Assembly: GCA_030424865.1 (NCBI GenBank)
Contig: JAUHVR010000002.1
Span: 186,001 to 250,000, forward strand
DNA: 64,000 nucleotides
Reading direction: 5' to 3'
Source: Alphaproteobacteria bacterium
GTDB taxonomy: Bacteria > Pseudomonadota > Alphaproteobacteria > Rhodobacterales > Rhodobacteraceae
This document shows, piece by piece, positions 18,094-26,238 of the stretch. A program made the position numbers and the translations under genes. The notes below the pieces were generated by a model, which saw only the letters and a list, made by a program, of their open reading frames with translations, had not been told where the DNA came from and did no database searches. How positions within the stretch are numbered: the first letter of the stretch is position 1; the number at the start of each line of letters is the position of its first letter.

Positions 18094-18405
18094 CTAGAAC
18101 CGTTCTGCCCGCAGCACCTGGCAATCGGTGACCGATACGACACCGATATGCTTTTCCACCACCGCAAATGCGGCTTCCAACAGCGCTTCCAGTCGCTCTG
18201 GTCGCACGATGCAGACGACCTGCACCATGCCGGTGCCCCGGCTGATTTGACCCGATCGGCTCCATTCCCCGGACCGACCTGATCCACCCAATACGGGCAG
18301 GATGGTGTAGCCGGTCACGTCAGCGTCCTGCAACGCCCGCGTCAGGCGGGATTGCATGATCTTTTCGATGGTGATTTCCACGCGTTTTGCCTGGTGCATC
18401 TGCAT
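18094..18405 (-). CDS. PII-like protein partnered with SbtA-type permease (SbtB-like)
   Basis: A 103-residue PII/GlnB-like trimer-forming protein: KRVEITIEKIMQSRLTRAL, then TGYTILPVLGG leading into a T-loop region (about 40-58, GRSGEWSRSG), then VQVVCIVRPERLEALLEAAF and VSVTDCQVLR. The canonical GlnB uridylylation Tyr is not evident. It is one base from the permease stop, the gene arrangement of cyanobacterial sbtA-sbtB, where SbtB senses adenyl nucleotides and gates bicarbonate uptake. The C-terminus ends at RAERF, so the Cys-containing C-terminal loop of some SbtB proteins is missing. Partner assignment is by inference from context. Confidence 0.8.
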   Translation of the reverse strand: MQMHQAKRVEITIEKIMQSRLTRALQDADVTGYTILPVLGGSGRSGEWSRSGQISRGTGMVQVVCIVRPERLEALLEAAFAVVEKHIGVVSVTDCQVLRAERF

Positions 18406-18406
18406 G

Positions 18407-19381
18407 TCAGCCTCCGGTCGTCCATTGCGCCGCTGCCAGATAGAGCGGAATGCCGAGAGTCAAGTTAAACGGAAAGGTGACGGCCAGCGAGAGCGTCAGA
18501 TAGACCGAGGGGTTGGCCTCGGGCAGGGCCACGCGCATGGCAGCGGGAACAGCGATGTAGCTGGCCGACGCGGACAACACCATCAGCAGCGCCACGCCGC
18601 CGGTGCTGAGGCCCAGCAGCAGACCGGTCGCCAGACCGGCGGTCGCGCCAAGGACCGGCATGATCAGGCCAAAGGCAAAGACACCACCTGTCAACACACC
18701 CCGCGCCCCGCGCAATCCGCGCCCCGCGATCAGTCCCATGTCCAGCAGGAACAGGCAAAGCACGCCCTGGAAGGGGGCAACGATGAAGCTGTCGATCTTG
18801 GCAAGTCCCTCGGCGCCGGTGACCCAGCCAATCGCAAAGCTGCCCAGCAAAAGGACAATCGAGCCATTCAACAGGATTTCACGCCACAGGTCGCCGCTCA
18901 TCCGTTCGGCATCGCCGGACCCGCCCCGCGACACAAGCCATAGGGCCGACAGGATTGCCGGGGCCTCCATCGCGGCGGCGACGGCGACCATGTAGCCTTC
19001 GGCCTTCAGCCCCGCGCTTTCCAGAACCGTGCTGGCCGCAACGAAGGTCACGATCGAGATTGACCCATAGTGGCCCGCGACCGCCGCCGCATCTATGCGG
19101 CTGAGGTTCGTCATCACCTTCAGCAGGGCAAAGGCTAGAAGCGGCAGCAAAGCCGACAAGACAACACCCGCAATCAGCGAAAGCGCCAATGCGCCGTCGA
19201 CCCCGTGGTCCGAAACCGCCACCCCGCCTTTGAAGCCGATGGCGAACAGAAGATAGATCGACATCATCTTGGCAGCCGCTTCGGGCACGCTCAGATCCGA
19301 TCGCGCCAAGGCCGCGCCCAGACCCAGGACAAAGGACAGCACGATAGGGGACAGCAGGTTTTCTGCGGCCAGGGAAAACAT
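18407..19381 (-). CDS. SbtA-like sodium-dependent bicarbonate permease
   Basis: A 324-residue polytopic membrane protein with about ten hydrophobic segments in two halves and a hydrophilic stretch near residues 165-180 (SRGGSGDAERMSG). It matches the SbtA family: LLSPIVLSFVLGLGAALARSDLSVPEA near the start, then FAIGFKGG, and GHYGSISIVTFVAA around the inverted-repeat core. Cyanobacterial SbtA imports HCO3- with Na+. I chose the ATG at 19379-19381 with GGGAG upstream; a TTG frame adds 7 residues. It lies between a carbonic anhydrase (105 bases upstream) and a PII-like gene (1 base downstream), consistent with a bicarbonate uptake operon. Confidence 0.85.
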   Translation of the reverse strand: MFSLAAENLLSPIVLSFVLGLGAALARSDLSVPEAAAKMMSIYLLFAIGFKGGVAVSDHGVDGALALSLIAGVVLSALLPLLAFALLKVMTNLSRIDAAAVAGHYGSISIVTFVAASTVLESAGLKAEGYMVAVAAAMEAPAILSALWLVSRGGSGDAERMSGDLWREILLNGSIVLLLGSFAIGWVTGAEGLAKIDSFIVAPFQGVLCLFLLDMGLIAGRGLRGARGVLTGGVFAFGLIMPVLGATAGLATGLLLGLSTGGVALLMVLSASASYIAVPAAMRVALPEANPSVYLTLSLAVTFPFNLTLGIPLYLAAAQWTTGG

Positions 19382-19486
19382 GGGTTCACAACTCCCGTTC
19401 AAAATCTTGAAGGGAAATAGAACGCATGTTCAATTCTGCAAGTGCTGCACTGCAGAAATTATGTGTTTGGGGCCTACTTTTTTGTG

Positions 19487-20146
19487 TCAGCCTGCGCTGA
19501 GAGGCACAAAGTGGCCAGCGTCGGGGCTATAGCACTCCAGCTCGCCTTCTCCGATCTCGTTCCACAGGCCGTGCAGCGTCAGGTTCCCGTCCTCGACAGC
19601 CTCGCGCACAAAGGGAAAGGTCATCAGGTTCTCGATCGAAACAAGGACGGCCTGTTTTTCCAGTGCCCGCGCCTGATCGGCGGGATCGGGAATGTTCGCA
19701 ACCTTTTCATAACCTGGACGCAGGATATCCAGCCAGCGACCGACAAAGCTGGACTTTTCTTCCAACTCGGGGGCCTTGCCCGAGCACATGTTCACACAGC
19801 CCTGCACGCCTCCGCAGCTGGAATGCCCCAGAACCAGAACATGTGCGACCTTGAGCGCGGTCACGGCATATTCGATGGCCGCCGAAGTGCCGTGATGCAT
19901 GCCGTCCGGTGAATAGGGCGGGACAAGCGCGGCGATGTTGCGGTGGATAAAGAATTCGCCTTGGTCTGCGCCAAAGATCGACGTTACGTGTACGCGTGAG
20001 TCACAGCATGAAATGACCATCGCCCGGGGATGCTGCCCTTCTGATGCCAACCGTTTGAACCAGGCCCTGTTCTCGGAATAGTTCGTGGCCTTCCAGCCTT
20101 GGTAGCGTTGAACCAGATAGGCAGGCAGCGCGCGCGCATGAGACAT
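19487..20146 (-). CDS. Beta-class carbonic anhydrase
   Basis: A 219-residue cytosolic zinc enzyme interconverting CO2 and bicarbonate. Zinc ligands are Cys48 with the Asp49-Arg51 dyad (CDSR), His108 and Cys111 (GHSSCGG). RNIAALVPPY and HHGTSAAIEYAV are conserved around the active site. The ATG at 20144-20146 follows CCCCGGAGATTGCC; the longer upstream frame lacks family similarity. It is first in an apparent operon with SbtA-like and PII-like genes, suggesting that the imported bicarbonate pool is equilibrated for carboxylases. No RuBisCO or carboxysome gene is in the window. Confidence 0.94.
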   Translation of the reverse strand: MSHARALPAYLVQRYQGWKATNYSENRAWFKRLASEGQHPRAMVISCCDSRVHVTSIFGADQGEFFIHRNIAALVPPYSPDGMHHGTSAAIEYAVTALKVAHVLVLGHSSCGGVQGCVNMCSGKAPELEEKSSFVGRWLDILRPGYEKVANIPDPADQARALEKQAVLVSIENLMTFPFVREAVEDGNLTLHGLWNEIGEGELECYSPDAGHFVPLSAG

Positions 20147-20276
20147 GGCAATCTCCGGGGTCGTTTTTGGTGCATTAGGCGATAAACATGAATCGTCAAG
20201 AATTCGAGAGAAAAAAGTTTTCGCGCCTAACCATTTCAGAAGACTCGCCTGCGACAGTCGCGGCAGGGGCTGGGAA

Positions 20277-20684
20277 ATGGAATGGGAAAGAATGCAAAAC
20301 GGCGTGCATATTCTCGCTTTGCGGGAACGGCCAAGATACGACGCCTCGCAGATCGAGGCTTTGAAACTGCAACTCGGCGGACCCGCGGCTGAGGATCTGG
20401 TGTGCCGCGCGGCCGAAGAGCTGGCACTGCGGATCAGCACACTCGAACGGTTTCACGCCGCCGGGGATGGGACCGGCGTCCGGAAAACCGCGCGCGGGCT
20501 GACGGGGATCGCCTCTCAGATCGGCCTGGACAGTGTGGCAGCGGTCGCACACGACGTTGAAAGGTGTGCCGCGTGCCAGGGGCTGACTGCGGACATTGCC
20601 CTGACCTCGACACTCGCGCGGCTCGTGCGTGTGGCCGAGACGTCGTTGATGGCGATCTGGGACCTGGACGAAGAAGCGCCATAA
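20277..20684 (+). CDS. Hypothetical protein with Hpt-like helical region
   Basis: A 135-residue helical protein if started at MEWERMQ (20277); a second ATG at 20292 is equally possible. The central segment ERFHAAGDGTGVRKTARG followed by LTGIASQIGLDSVAAVA has the spacing of an Hpt four-helix bundle, where H-x-L-K-G would be expected. Here the phosphorylatable His is replaced (KTARGL), so it cannot act as a standard phosphotransfer domain. The gene diverges from the carbonic anhydrase with 130 bases between the starts. The function is unknown, and the Hpt similarity is by eye only. Confidence 0.6.
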   Translation: MEWERMQNGVHILALRERPRYDASQIEALKLQLGGPAAEDLVCRAAEELALRISTLERFHAAGDGTGVRKTARGLTGIASQIGLDSVAAVAHDVERCAACQGLTADIALTSTLARLVRVAETSLMAIWDLDEEAP

Positions 20685-20788
20685 CTTCGGGCAATACACG
20701 GGTGCAAAGCGGGGCGCGGACCGCCCCCCTTGCAGCCAGCGCTGCAACCACTAGGCTCTGGTCGAAACAAAAAGCCATGTGAGACCCC

Positions 20789-22177
20789 ATGCCCCTGAGT
20801 TTTGCTGCACCCAGCGCCGATGCGCTGCCCTTGTCTGTCCTTGAGCCCGGGACGGTTGATGCCTGGCTGGACAATGCCCCAGACGCCACTGCGGCCTGGG
20901 TGCGCGCCAGCGGCTTTTCCGGCGGCATCGGCGAGGCCGTTCTGATCCCTGGCAGCGACGGCGCCCCTGCCGCGGCCCTGGCCGGCATCGGAACGGATGC
21001 GCAACGCGCCCGCGTGCGCTTTTCGCTGGCCGCGGCGGTTCCGCACCTGAAATCCGGCACCTATGCCCTGCAACCCGGTGGCCTGCCAAACGATGCCCTG
21101 ACCTCTGAGACGCTTGGCTGGCTGCTGACCGGCTATGCCTTTGACAGATATCGCAGCCAGTCCCCCGCCAAGGCCCGCCTCGTCGCCCCGCAAGGGATTG
21201 ACGCAACCGCCGTCGAACGCCTGGCTCAGGCCGAGGTGCTGACACGGGACCTGATCAATACACCGGCAAGTGACATGGGGCCATCGGCACTGGAGGCGAT
21301 CGCCCGCAACCTTGCGCAAAGCTTTGACGCATCCTGCGAAGTGACTCGCGGCGACGATCTTCTCACAGCGAATTTCCCGATGATCCACACGGTGGGCCGG
21401 GCGTCGACCGATGCGCCGCGGCTGATCGACATGCGGTGGGGCAACACGGGCCCGACCCTGACACTGGTTGGCAAGGGGGTGTGCTTTGACACCGGCGGGC
21501 TGAACCTGAAACCCGGCGGGTCGATGGCCTTGATGAAAAAAGACATGGGCGGCGCGGCAAACGTGCTGGGTCTGGCGCAGATGATCATGGCCGCCGACCT
21601 GCCGGTCCGCTTGCGGGTCCTGATCCCGGCGGTCGAAAACAGCGTCTCGGGCAACAGTTTCCGCCCCGGTGACATCCTGACCAGCCGCAAGGGATTGACG
21701 GTCGAGATCAACAACACCGACGCCGAAGGCCGCCTGGTTCTGGCAGATGCGCTGGCGCTGGGCGACGAGGAAACGCCCGACTTGATGCTGTCGATGGCAA
21801 CGCTGACCGGCGCGGCCCGAGTTGCGGTCGGTCCGGACCTTGCGCCCTATTTCACCGACGCCCCAGATGTCGCGACCGCGCTCGAAGCGGCCGCGCCGCA
21901 GATGGCCGACCCGGTCTGGCGCCTGCCTTTCTGGGACCCCTACGAGGCGATGATCGAGCCGGGCATTGCCGACCTCGACAATGCGCCGGGCGGGGGGCAG
22001 GCAGGCGCGATCACCGCCGCACTTTTCCTGCGCCGCTTCGTGACCGAGGCCGCGCGGTATGCGCATTTCGACGTCTACGGCTGGCAACCACGCCCGGCCC
22101 CGGGGCGCAGCAAAGGCGGCCTTGGGCAAGGCGCGCGCGCCATTTTTGGCGCGCTGCCCAAGGTCCTGGGGCTGTGA
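20789..22177 (+). CDS. M17 family leucyl aminopeptidase
   Basis: A 462-residue cytosolic dimetal aminopeptidase. The C-terminal catalytic domain has GKGVCFDTGGLNLKP (catalytic Lys and first metal ligands), MKKDMGGAA, and NTDAEGRLVLADAL (the family signature with metal-binding Asp and Glu). The N-terminal 160 residues form the regulatory macro-like domain. It removes N-terminal residues from peptides. Its stop overlaps the GTG start of the NlpC/P60 gene (GTGA), so the two are translationally coupled. The pairing suggests combined recycling of cell-wall or other peptides. Confidence 0.94.
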   Translation: MPLSFAAPSADALPLSVLEPGTVDAWLDNAPDATAAWVRASGFSGGIGEAVLIPGSDGAPAAALAGIGTDAQRARVRFSLAAAVPHLKSGTYALQPGGLPNDALTSETLGWLLTGYAFDRYRSQSPAKARLVAPQGIDATAVERLAQAEVLTRDLINTPASDMGPSALEAIARNLAQSFDASCEVTRGDDLLTANFPMIHTVGRASTDAPRLIDMRWGNTGPTLTLVGKGVCFDTGGLNLKPGGSMALMKKDMGGAANVLGLAQMIMAADLPVRLRVLIPAVENSVSGNSFRPGDILTSRKGLTVEINNTDAEGRLVLADALALGDEETPDLMLSMATLTGAARVAVGPDLAPYFTDAPDVATALEAAAPQMADPVWRLPFWDPYEAMIEPGIADLDNAPGGGQAGAITAALFLRRFVTEAARYAHFDVYGWQPRPAPGRSKGGLGQGARAIFGALPKVLGL

Positions 22178-23007
22178 CCTTTGACCGGCGGGTCTGGCCG
22201 GTCAACGATCAGGTTGTCGCCAGATGGCTGGCAGATCGTTTCCCCGACCGCACCCCGGTCGACCCCAAGCTGGCCTATGTCTCTGTCCCGGTGCTTGACC
22301 TGAGCCTGTCCCCAGGTGGGTCACGGGACCGTCAGCTGCTCTATGGCTGGGCCTTCGAAATCCTTGAGCAACGGAATGGTTGTGCCTTCGGGATTTGCCC
22401 AAACATTGACTATGTTGGGTGGGTCCGGGCGGACGCGCTTGTGCCAGAGGGGACACGGGGCGAAGCGACTAGCTGGGTGGGCAGCCGCCAGACACATGCC
22501 TTTGCGTCGCCTGATATGAAGTCACACGAACAAGCGGCCCTGTCCTTTGCCTCGCTGCTTGTATCCGGATCCACGCAGAACCGTTTCACGCAGACCGAAC
22601 TGGGGTGGGTGCCATCCAGCCATCTTGTCCAGTCCCTGCCCGATGATCCCGTCGCGGTCGCCGACCTTTTCCTGGGCACGCCCTATCTTTGGGGCGGAAA
22701 CAGCGCCTTTGGCATCGATTGCTCGGGGCTTGTTCAGGCTGCCCTGACGGCAGTGGGGCAGACTTGTCCCGCCGACAGCGACCTGCAGGCCGCCGCCCTG
22801 GGCAGGACCTTGGACCCGGGCGCGGCGTTTCAGCGCGGCGATCTCCTTTTCTGGAAAGGCCATGTCGCGCTGGTCGCGGACGCCGACACCCTGATCCACG
22901 CCAACGCATATCACATGGCCGTCACCTACGAACCGATCACACAAGCCATCACCCGTATCCAGTCGCAGGGCGATGGCCCCGTCACCCGCCACGCCCGACT
23001 TGACTGA
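22174..23007 (+). CDS. NlpC/P60 peptidase with SH3-like N-terminal domain
   Basis: A 277-residue protein. Residues about 45-150 contain two SH3-like barrels (GWVRADALVP, LGWVPSSHL). Residues about 160-277 form the NlpC/P60 domain with the catalytic Cys in GIDCSGLVQAA, the His in WKGHVALVAD and the third residue in LIHANAYH. The family cleaves D-glutamyl-meso-DAP or related gamma-linked peptide bonds. There is no signal peptide, so a cytoplasmic role in muropeptide recycling fits the coupled aminopeptidase. The start is GTG, overlapping the upstream TGA. Confidence 0.9.
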   Translation: MTFDRRVWPVNDQVVARWLADRFPDRTPVDPKLAYVSVPVLDLSLSPGGSRDRQLLYGWAFEILEQRNGCAFGICPNIDYVGWVRADALVPEGTRGEATSWVGSRQTHAFASPDMKSHEQAALSFASLLVSGSTQNRFTQTELGWVPSSHLVQSLPDDPVAVADLFLGTPYLWGGNSAFGIDCSGLVQAALTAVGQTCPADSDLQAAALGRTLDPGAAFQRGDLLFWKGHVALVADADTLIHANAYHMAVTYEPITQAITRIQSQGDGPVTRHARLD

Positions 23008-23102
23008 ATGGCCACCATTCGCTCAACTCCCCCAAATCCCTTCATCTTTCCAAAAATACTCAAAAAAACCATCGCAGGCGCGACACCAGCAGGAGACAGC
23101 CA

Positions 23103-24071
23103 ATGACCAGCGACCCGTTTTTTCACCCGATCTCGGGCATGGACCTGCCGCGCTTTGCCGGGATGCCCAGCTTCATGCGCTTGCCGTACGTTCCGCCGAC
23201 ACACGACCGGTTTGCAGATGTGCAACTGGGTCTTGTCGGCGTGCCCTGGGACAGCGGCACCACCAACCGACCGGGCCCGCGTCATGGGCCCCGACAGCTG
23301 CGCGATGCCTCGACCATGATCCGCGCCCAGCACGCCGTCAGCGGAGTGCGCCCCTTCGACCTGGTGAACTGCGCCGATGTCGGCGATGTCGGGCCGAACC
23401 CGGCCGACATCCAGGACAGCATGAACCGGATCACCGATTTCTATGACCAACTGCGCGAAGCCGGAATCACCCCGATGACGGCGGGTGGGGATCACCTCAG
23501 CTCGCTGCCGATCCTGCGCAGCCTGGGGCGGGACGCGCCGTTGGGCATGATCCATTTCGACAGCCACACCGACCTTTTCCATTCGTATTTCGGCGGCACC
23601 ATGTACACCCATGGCACACCGTTCCGCCGCGCCGTGGAAGAGGGACTGCTGGACCCCAAGCGCGTCTGCATGATCGGCATCCGCGGCAGCGCCTATGACA
23701 CCGAAGACCGCGATTTCGCCGACAGCGTCGGCATCCGCGTCATCCCGATCGAGGAATTCCACGACCGAGGCGTCAAGGACGTGATGGCCGAGGCGCGCGA
23801 GATTGCCGGCAGTGGCGACACCTATGTCAGCTATGACATCGATTTCGTCGACCCGACTTTTGCGCCGGGCACGGGCACACCCGAGGTGGGCGGCCCGAAC
23901 AGCTATCAGGCGCTGCAGGTCGTGCGTGAACTCGAAGGGATGAACATCGTCGGCGCGGATATGGTCGAGGTCTCGCCACCCTTTGACACGTCGGGCGGTA
24001 CGGCGTTCCTGGGCGTGTCGATCATGTTCGAACTGATGTGCGTGATGGCCCCGCAAATCGCATCGGCATAG
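23103..24071 (+). CDS. speB: Agmatinase (ureohydrolase family)
   Basis: A 322-residue arginase/agmatinase-family enzyme that hydrolyses agmatine to putrescine and urea. Mn ligands are visible in GGDHLSSLPILRSLG (His), FDSHTDLF (Asp-x-His-x-Asp; Ser replaces the more usual Ala) and SYDIDFVDPTFAPGTGTPEVGG (Asp-x-Asp). CAGGAGACAGCC lies before the ATG. Related ureohydrolases acting on guanidinobutyrate, guanidinopropionate or proclavaminate cannot be excluded. It stands alone, with a structured inverted repeat directly after the stop. Confidence 0.85.
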   Translation: MTSDPFFHPISGMDLPRFAGMPSFMRLPYVPPTHDRFADVQLGLVGVPWDSGTTNRPGPRHGPRQLRDASTMIRAQHAVSGVRPFDLVNCADVGDVGPNPADIQDSMNRITDFYDQLREAGITPMTAGGDHLSSLPILRSLGRDAPLGMIHFDSHTDLFHSYFGGTMYTHGTPFRRAVEEGLLDPKRVCMIGIRGSAYDTEDRDFADSVGIRVIPIEEFHDRGVKDVMAEAREIAGSGDTYVSYDIDFVDPTFAPGTGTPEVGGPNSYQALQVVRELEGMNIVGADMVEVSPPFDTSGGTAFLGVSIMFELMCVMAPQIASA

Positions 24072-24091
24072 GGCAGACATCGGCAAATTTG

Positions 24092-24140
24092 CATCGCGCA
24101 ACGCTGCCTGAAATCAAAGATTTCAACGCGTTGCGTGATG
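24092..24140. repeat. Nested inverted-repeat element downstream of speB
   Basis: Outer arms at 24092-24104 and 24128-24140 are 13 bases with one mismatch (CATCGCGCAACGC against GCGTTGCGTGATG). Inside lies a second perfect stem at 24109-24125, TGAAATC-AAA-GATTTCA. The 49-base element sits between the convergent speB and DUF2794 genes. There is no T-run on either side, so it is not a textbook terminator; an intergenic repeat family or a protein-binding site is possible. Confidence 0.6.
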
Positions 24141-24170
24141 TACAATGGCGCTGGTCAAGCCGATTTTGCG

Positions 24171-24512
24171 CTAATCCACCGACCGGATCAGCTTGCGCTC
24201 CAACACCCTCAGCACGGTGCGCAGGTCGTGGCCCCGTTTCAGCACCTGGCCGTCCATGCCGATGACGGCGTACTGCCCCTGCCGGTTGCGCAACTTCGGG
24301 CGTTTCTCGATCTTGTAAAGCGGGTTCTCGGCCGTGCGTCGGAAGATCGAGAACACCGCGACCTCGCGCAGCGAGGAGATCCCGTAGTCCCGCCATTCCC
24401 CAGCGGCCACCATGCGGCCATAGATCGGCATGATCACATTCAACTCGGTCCGGTGAAAGGCCACCTGTTCCGGTGTGCCGGGGCGTTGGGGAAACGGGGT
24501 CAGGCTGTTCAT
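24171..24512 (-). CDS. DUF2794 domain protein
   Basis: A 113-residue soluble protein that fits the alphaproteobacterial DUF2794 family in length and in the pattern FHRTELNVIMPIYGRMVAAGEWRDYGIS, then EVAVFSIFRR and RPKLRNRQGQYAV, ending in a basic helix. The function of the family is not known. The ATG at 24510-24512 is chosen by family length; the frame remains open upstream. It diverges from the AstE/AspA-like gene, with 126 bases between the starts. Confidence 0.85.
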   Translation of the reverse strand: MNSLTPFPQRPGTPEQVAFHRTELNVIMPIYGRMVAAGEWRDYGISSLREVAVFSIFRRTAENPLYKIEKRPKLRNRQGQYAVIGMDGQVLKRGHDLRTVLRVLERKLIRSVD

Positions 24513-24638
24513 ACCGCCAGAGTTGCGCTGTTTTCCGGGCAATTCAAGCCCTTGCCGTGATCCCTTGGGGCCCCTGTTGCTCTTGTGAGCATAAATCAGG
24601 CCCCTATGATGCGCCCGCGCAGCACTCCGGAGGATCCT

Positions 24639-25682
24639 GTGACCAAGCGAGAGCCCTTTGAGCTGGGTGGCGTCTCTGTCGCCCCCGGCACCCGCCAGAC
24701 GGTCGAATTGCCGGTCAGCACCTTGGCCGACCACACGCCTGTCACCTTGTCGGTGCAGGTGATCCACGGGCGTCGTCCCGGGCCGGTGATGTTCGTCTCG
24801 GCCGCCATTCACGGAGACGAGGTCATCGGAGTTGAAATCGTGCGCCGCCTGCTGAGGGCGCGGCCCCTGGCTTCGATGGCGGGGACGCTGCTGGCGGTGC
24901 CGATTGTGAACAGCTTCGGCTTTCTGAACCACTCGCGCTATCTGCCCGACCGGCGGGACCTGAACCGGTGTTTTCCGGGGTCGTCCGGCGGCTCGCTCGC
25001 GTCGCGGCTGGCCAATCTGTTCCTTGATCAGGTGGTGGCGCGCGCCGATCTGGGCATCGACCTGCATTCCGCCGCGATCCGCCGAACCAACCTGCCGCAG
25101 ATCCGCCTGAGCCCCGGCAACACCCGCCTGCGCGCGCTGGGCGAGTCCTTTGCCGCCCCGGTCATGCTGACCTCATCCCTGCGCGAGGGCAGCCTGCGTC
25201 AGGCCGCCGAAGAGATCGGCGTCGACGTGCTGCTGTACGAGGCAGGCGAAGGTCTGCGGTTTGACGAATACGCGGCGCGCGCCGGGGTTTCGGGTATCCT
25301 GCGGGTGATGCAGCACATGGGCATGATCGGCGCGCGCGGGGTGCCGAAGCCCACGAAACCTTCGGTGATGTGCACCAATTCCAGCTGGGTGCGCGCGCCC
25401 TCGGGCGGGCTGTTGCGGACCCTGCGGACGATCGGGGATCTGGTCAGCGAAGGCGAGCTGCTTGGCCTGATCAGCGACCCCTTTGGCGAGGTAGAGACCG
25501 AAGTCCTGGCGCGAGAGGCCGGGATCGTCATCGGCCGCACCCAGTTCCCGGCGGTCTACGAAGGAGACGCGCTGTTCCACATCGCCGAGACGCAAGTGCC
25601 CGCGCATGCCGAACTGGCGCGCGAGGGCATCGAGCTGGCGATGGAGGCGGGGCCGCTGTTCGACGAAGACGAGATTATCTGA
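24639..25682 (+). CDS. Succinylglutamate desuccinylase/aspartoacylase-family deacylase
   Basis: A 347-residue zinc carboxypeptidase-like protein. The His-x-x-Glu site is HGDEVIGVE, and the third ligand region is GIDLHSAAI. A beta-rich C-terminal domain (about 250-347) resembles the lipoyl-like extension of the M14 AstE/AspA group (LVSEGELLGLISDPFGEVETEV). I chose the GTG at 24639 because GGAGG lies 6 bases upstream; earlier in-frame starts at 24585 and 24606 lack a ribosome site. The substrate is unknown; relatives release acyl groups from N-acyl amino acids or act in ectoine catabolism. It is convergent with a LuxR-type gene, overlapping 8 bases. Confidence 0.87.
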   Translation: MTKREPFELGGVSVAPGTRQTVELPVSTLADHTPVTLSVQVIHGRRPGPVMFVSAAIHGDEVIGVEIVRRLLRARPLASMAGTLLAVPIVNSFGFLNHSRYLPDRRDLNRCFPGSSGGSLASRLANLFLDQVVARADLGIDLHSAAIRRTNLPQIRLSPGNTRLRALGESFAAPVMLTSSLREGSLRQAAEEIGVDVLLYEAGEGLRFDEYAARAGVSGILRVMQHMGMIGARGVPKPTKPSVMCTNSSWVRAPSGGLLRTLRTIGDLVSEGELLGLISDPFGEVETEVLAREAGIVIGRTQFPAVYEGDALFHIAETQVPAHAELAREGIELAMEAGPLFDEDEII

Positions 25683-26238
25683 CGCCTGCGCCCTCGGGCA
25701 GGGGCGGATCGGCGATCAGTTCCTCAAGAAAGAGGCTCATCAGTTGCAGCCGGCCTGACACACCGGCCTTGCGGTAGACCGCTGCGGACTGGGCCTTGAT
25801 CGTGCCTTCCTTGCTTTGGCGCAGTTCCGCCATTTCCGCGATGGAAAATCCCTTGATCGACAGCCGCGCCACGTCCCGTTCCGCCGGGGTCAGGGACCAG
25901 TCCTCGAAATGCGCTTCGAGGATTTCCTCCAACGCGCCGGCGGCGACGCTGAGTTGTTCGTTCAGCCGTGCCTGCCGTCTATACAGCTTGCGCAACTCGA
26001 CGGCCGTAAAGATCACACCGCCCAACAGGGCAGCCGTCACAAGGTATTCAAAGATCTGAAACCCCTCGAAATGTGGCGCGTCTTCCAGCCCCATCATGTC
26101 CAGAACAGAGTCGAAGGCAAAAAACAAAGTGCAGCACCCCTGCAGCAGCAAAAGCAGCCACAGGGGCGCTGGGCGCTGGGCGGGCAGGGGAGACCTGCCC
26201 GCAGTCGGGGCCTCAGCCCTGGTCGTCTTCGTCGTCAT
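25675..26238 (-). CDS. Membrane-anchored LuxR-type (HTH) regulator
   Basis: A 187-residue protein with a Pro-rich cytoplasmic start, two hydrophobic segments (about 25-45, LWLLLLLQGCCTLFFAF, and 63-83), a short helical linker, and a C-terminal GerE/LuxR helix-turn-helix (about 115-175: LTPAERDVARLSIKGFSIAEMAEL with the recognition helix SKEGTIKAQSAAVYRKAG). There is no receiver or autoinducer domain, so a membrane or periplasmic event may be sensed directly. Its start codon lies inside the acidic-tail codons of the PepSY gene (26-base out-of-frame overlap), implying coupled translation. Confidence 0.85.
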   Translation of the reverse strand: MTTKTTRAEAPTAGRSPLPAQRPAPLWLLLLLQGCCTLFFAFDSVLDMMGLEDAPHFEGFQIFEYLVTAALLGGVIFTAVELRKLYRRQARLNEQLSVAAGALEEILEAHFEDWSLTPAERDVARLSIKGFSIAEMAELRQSKEGTIKAQSAAVYRKAGVSGRLQLMSLFLEELIADPPLPEGAGVR

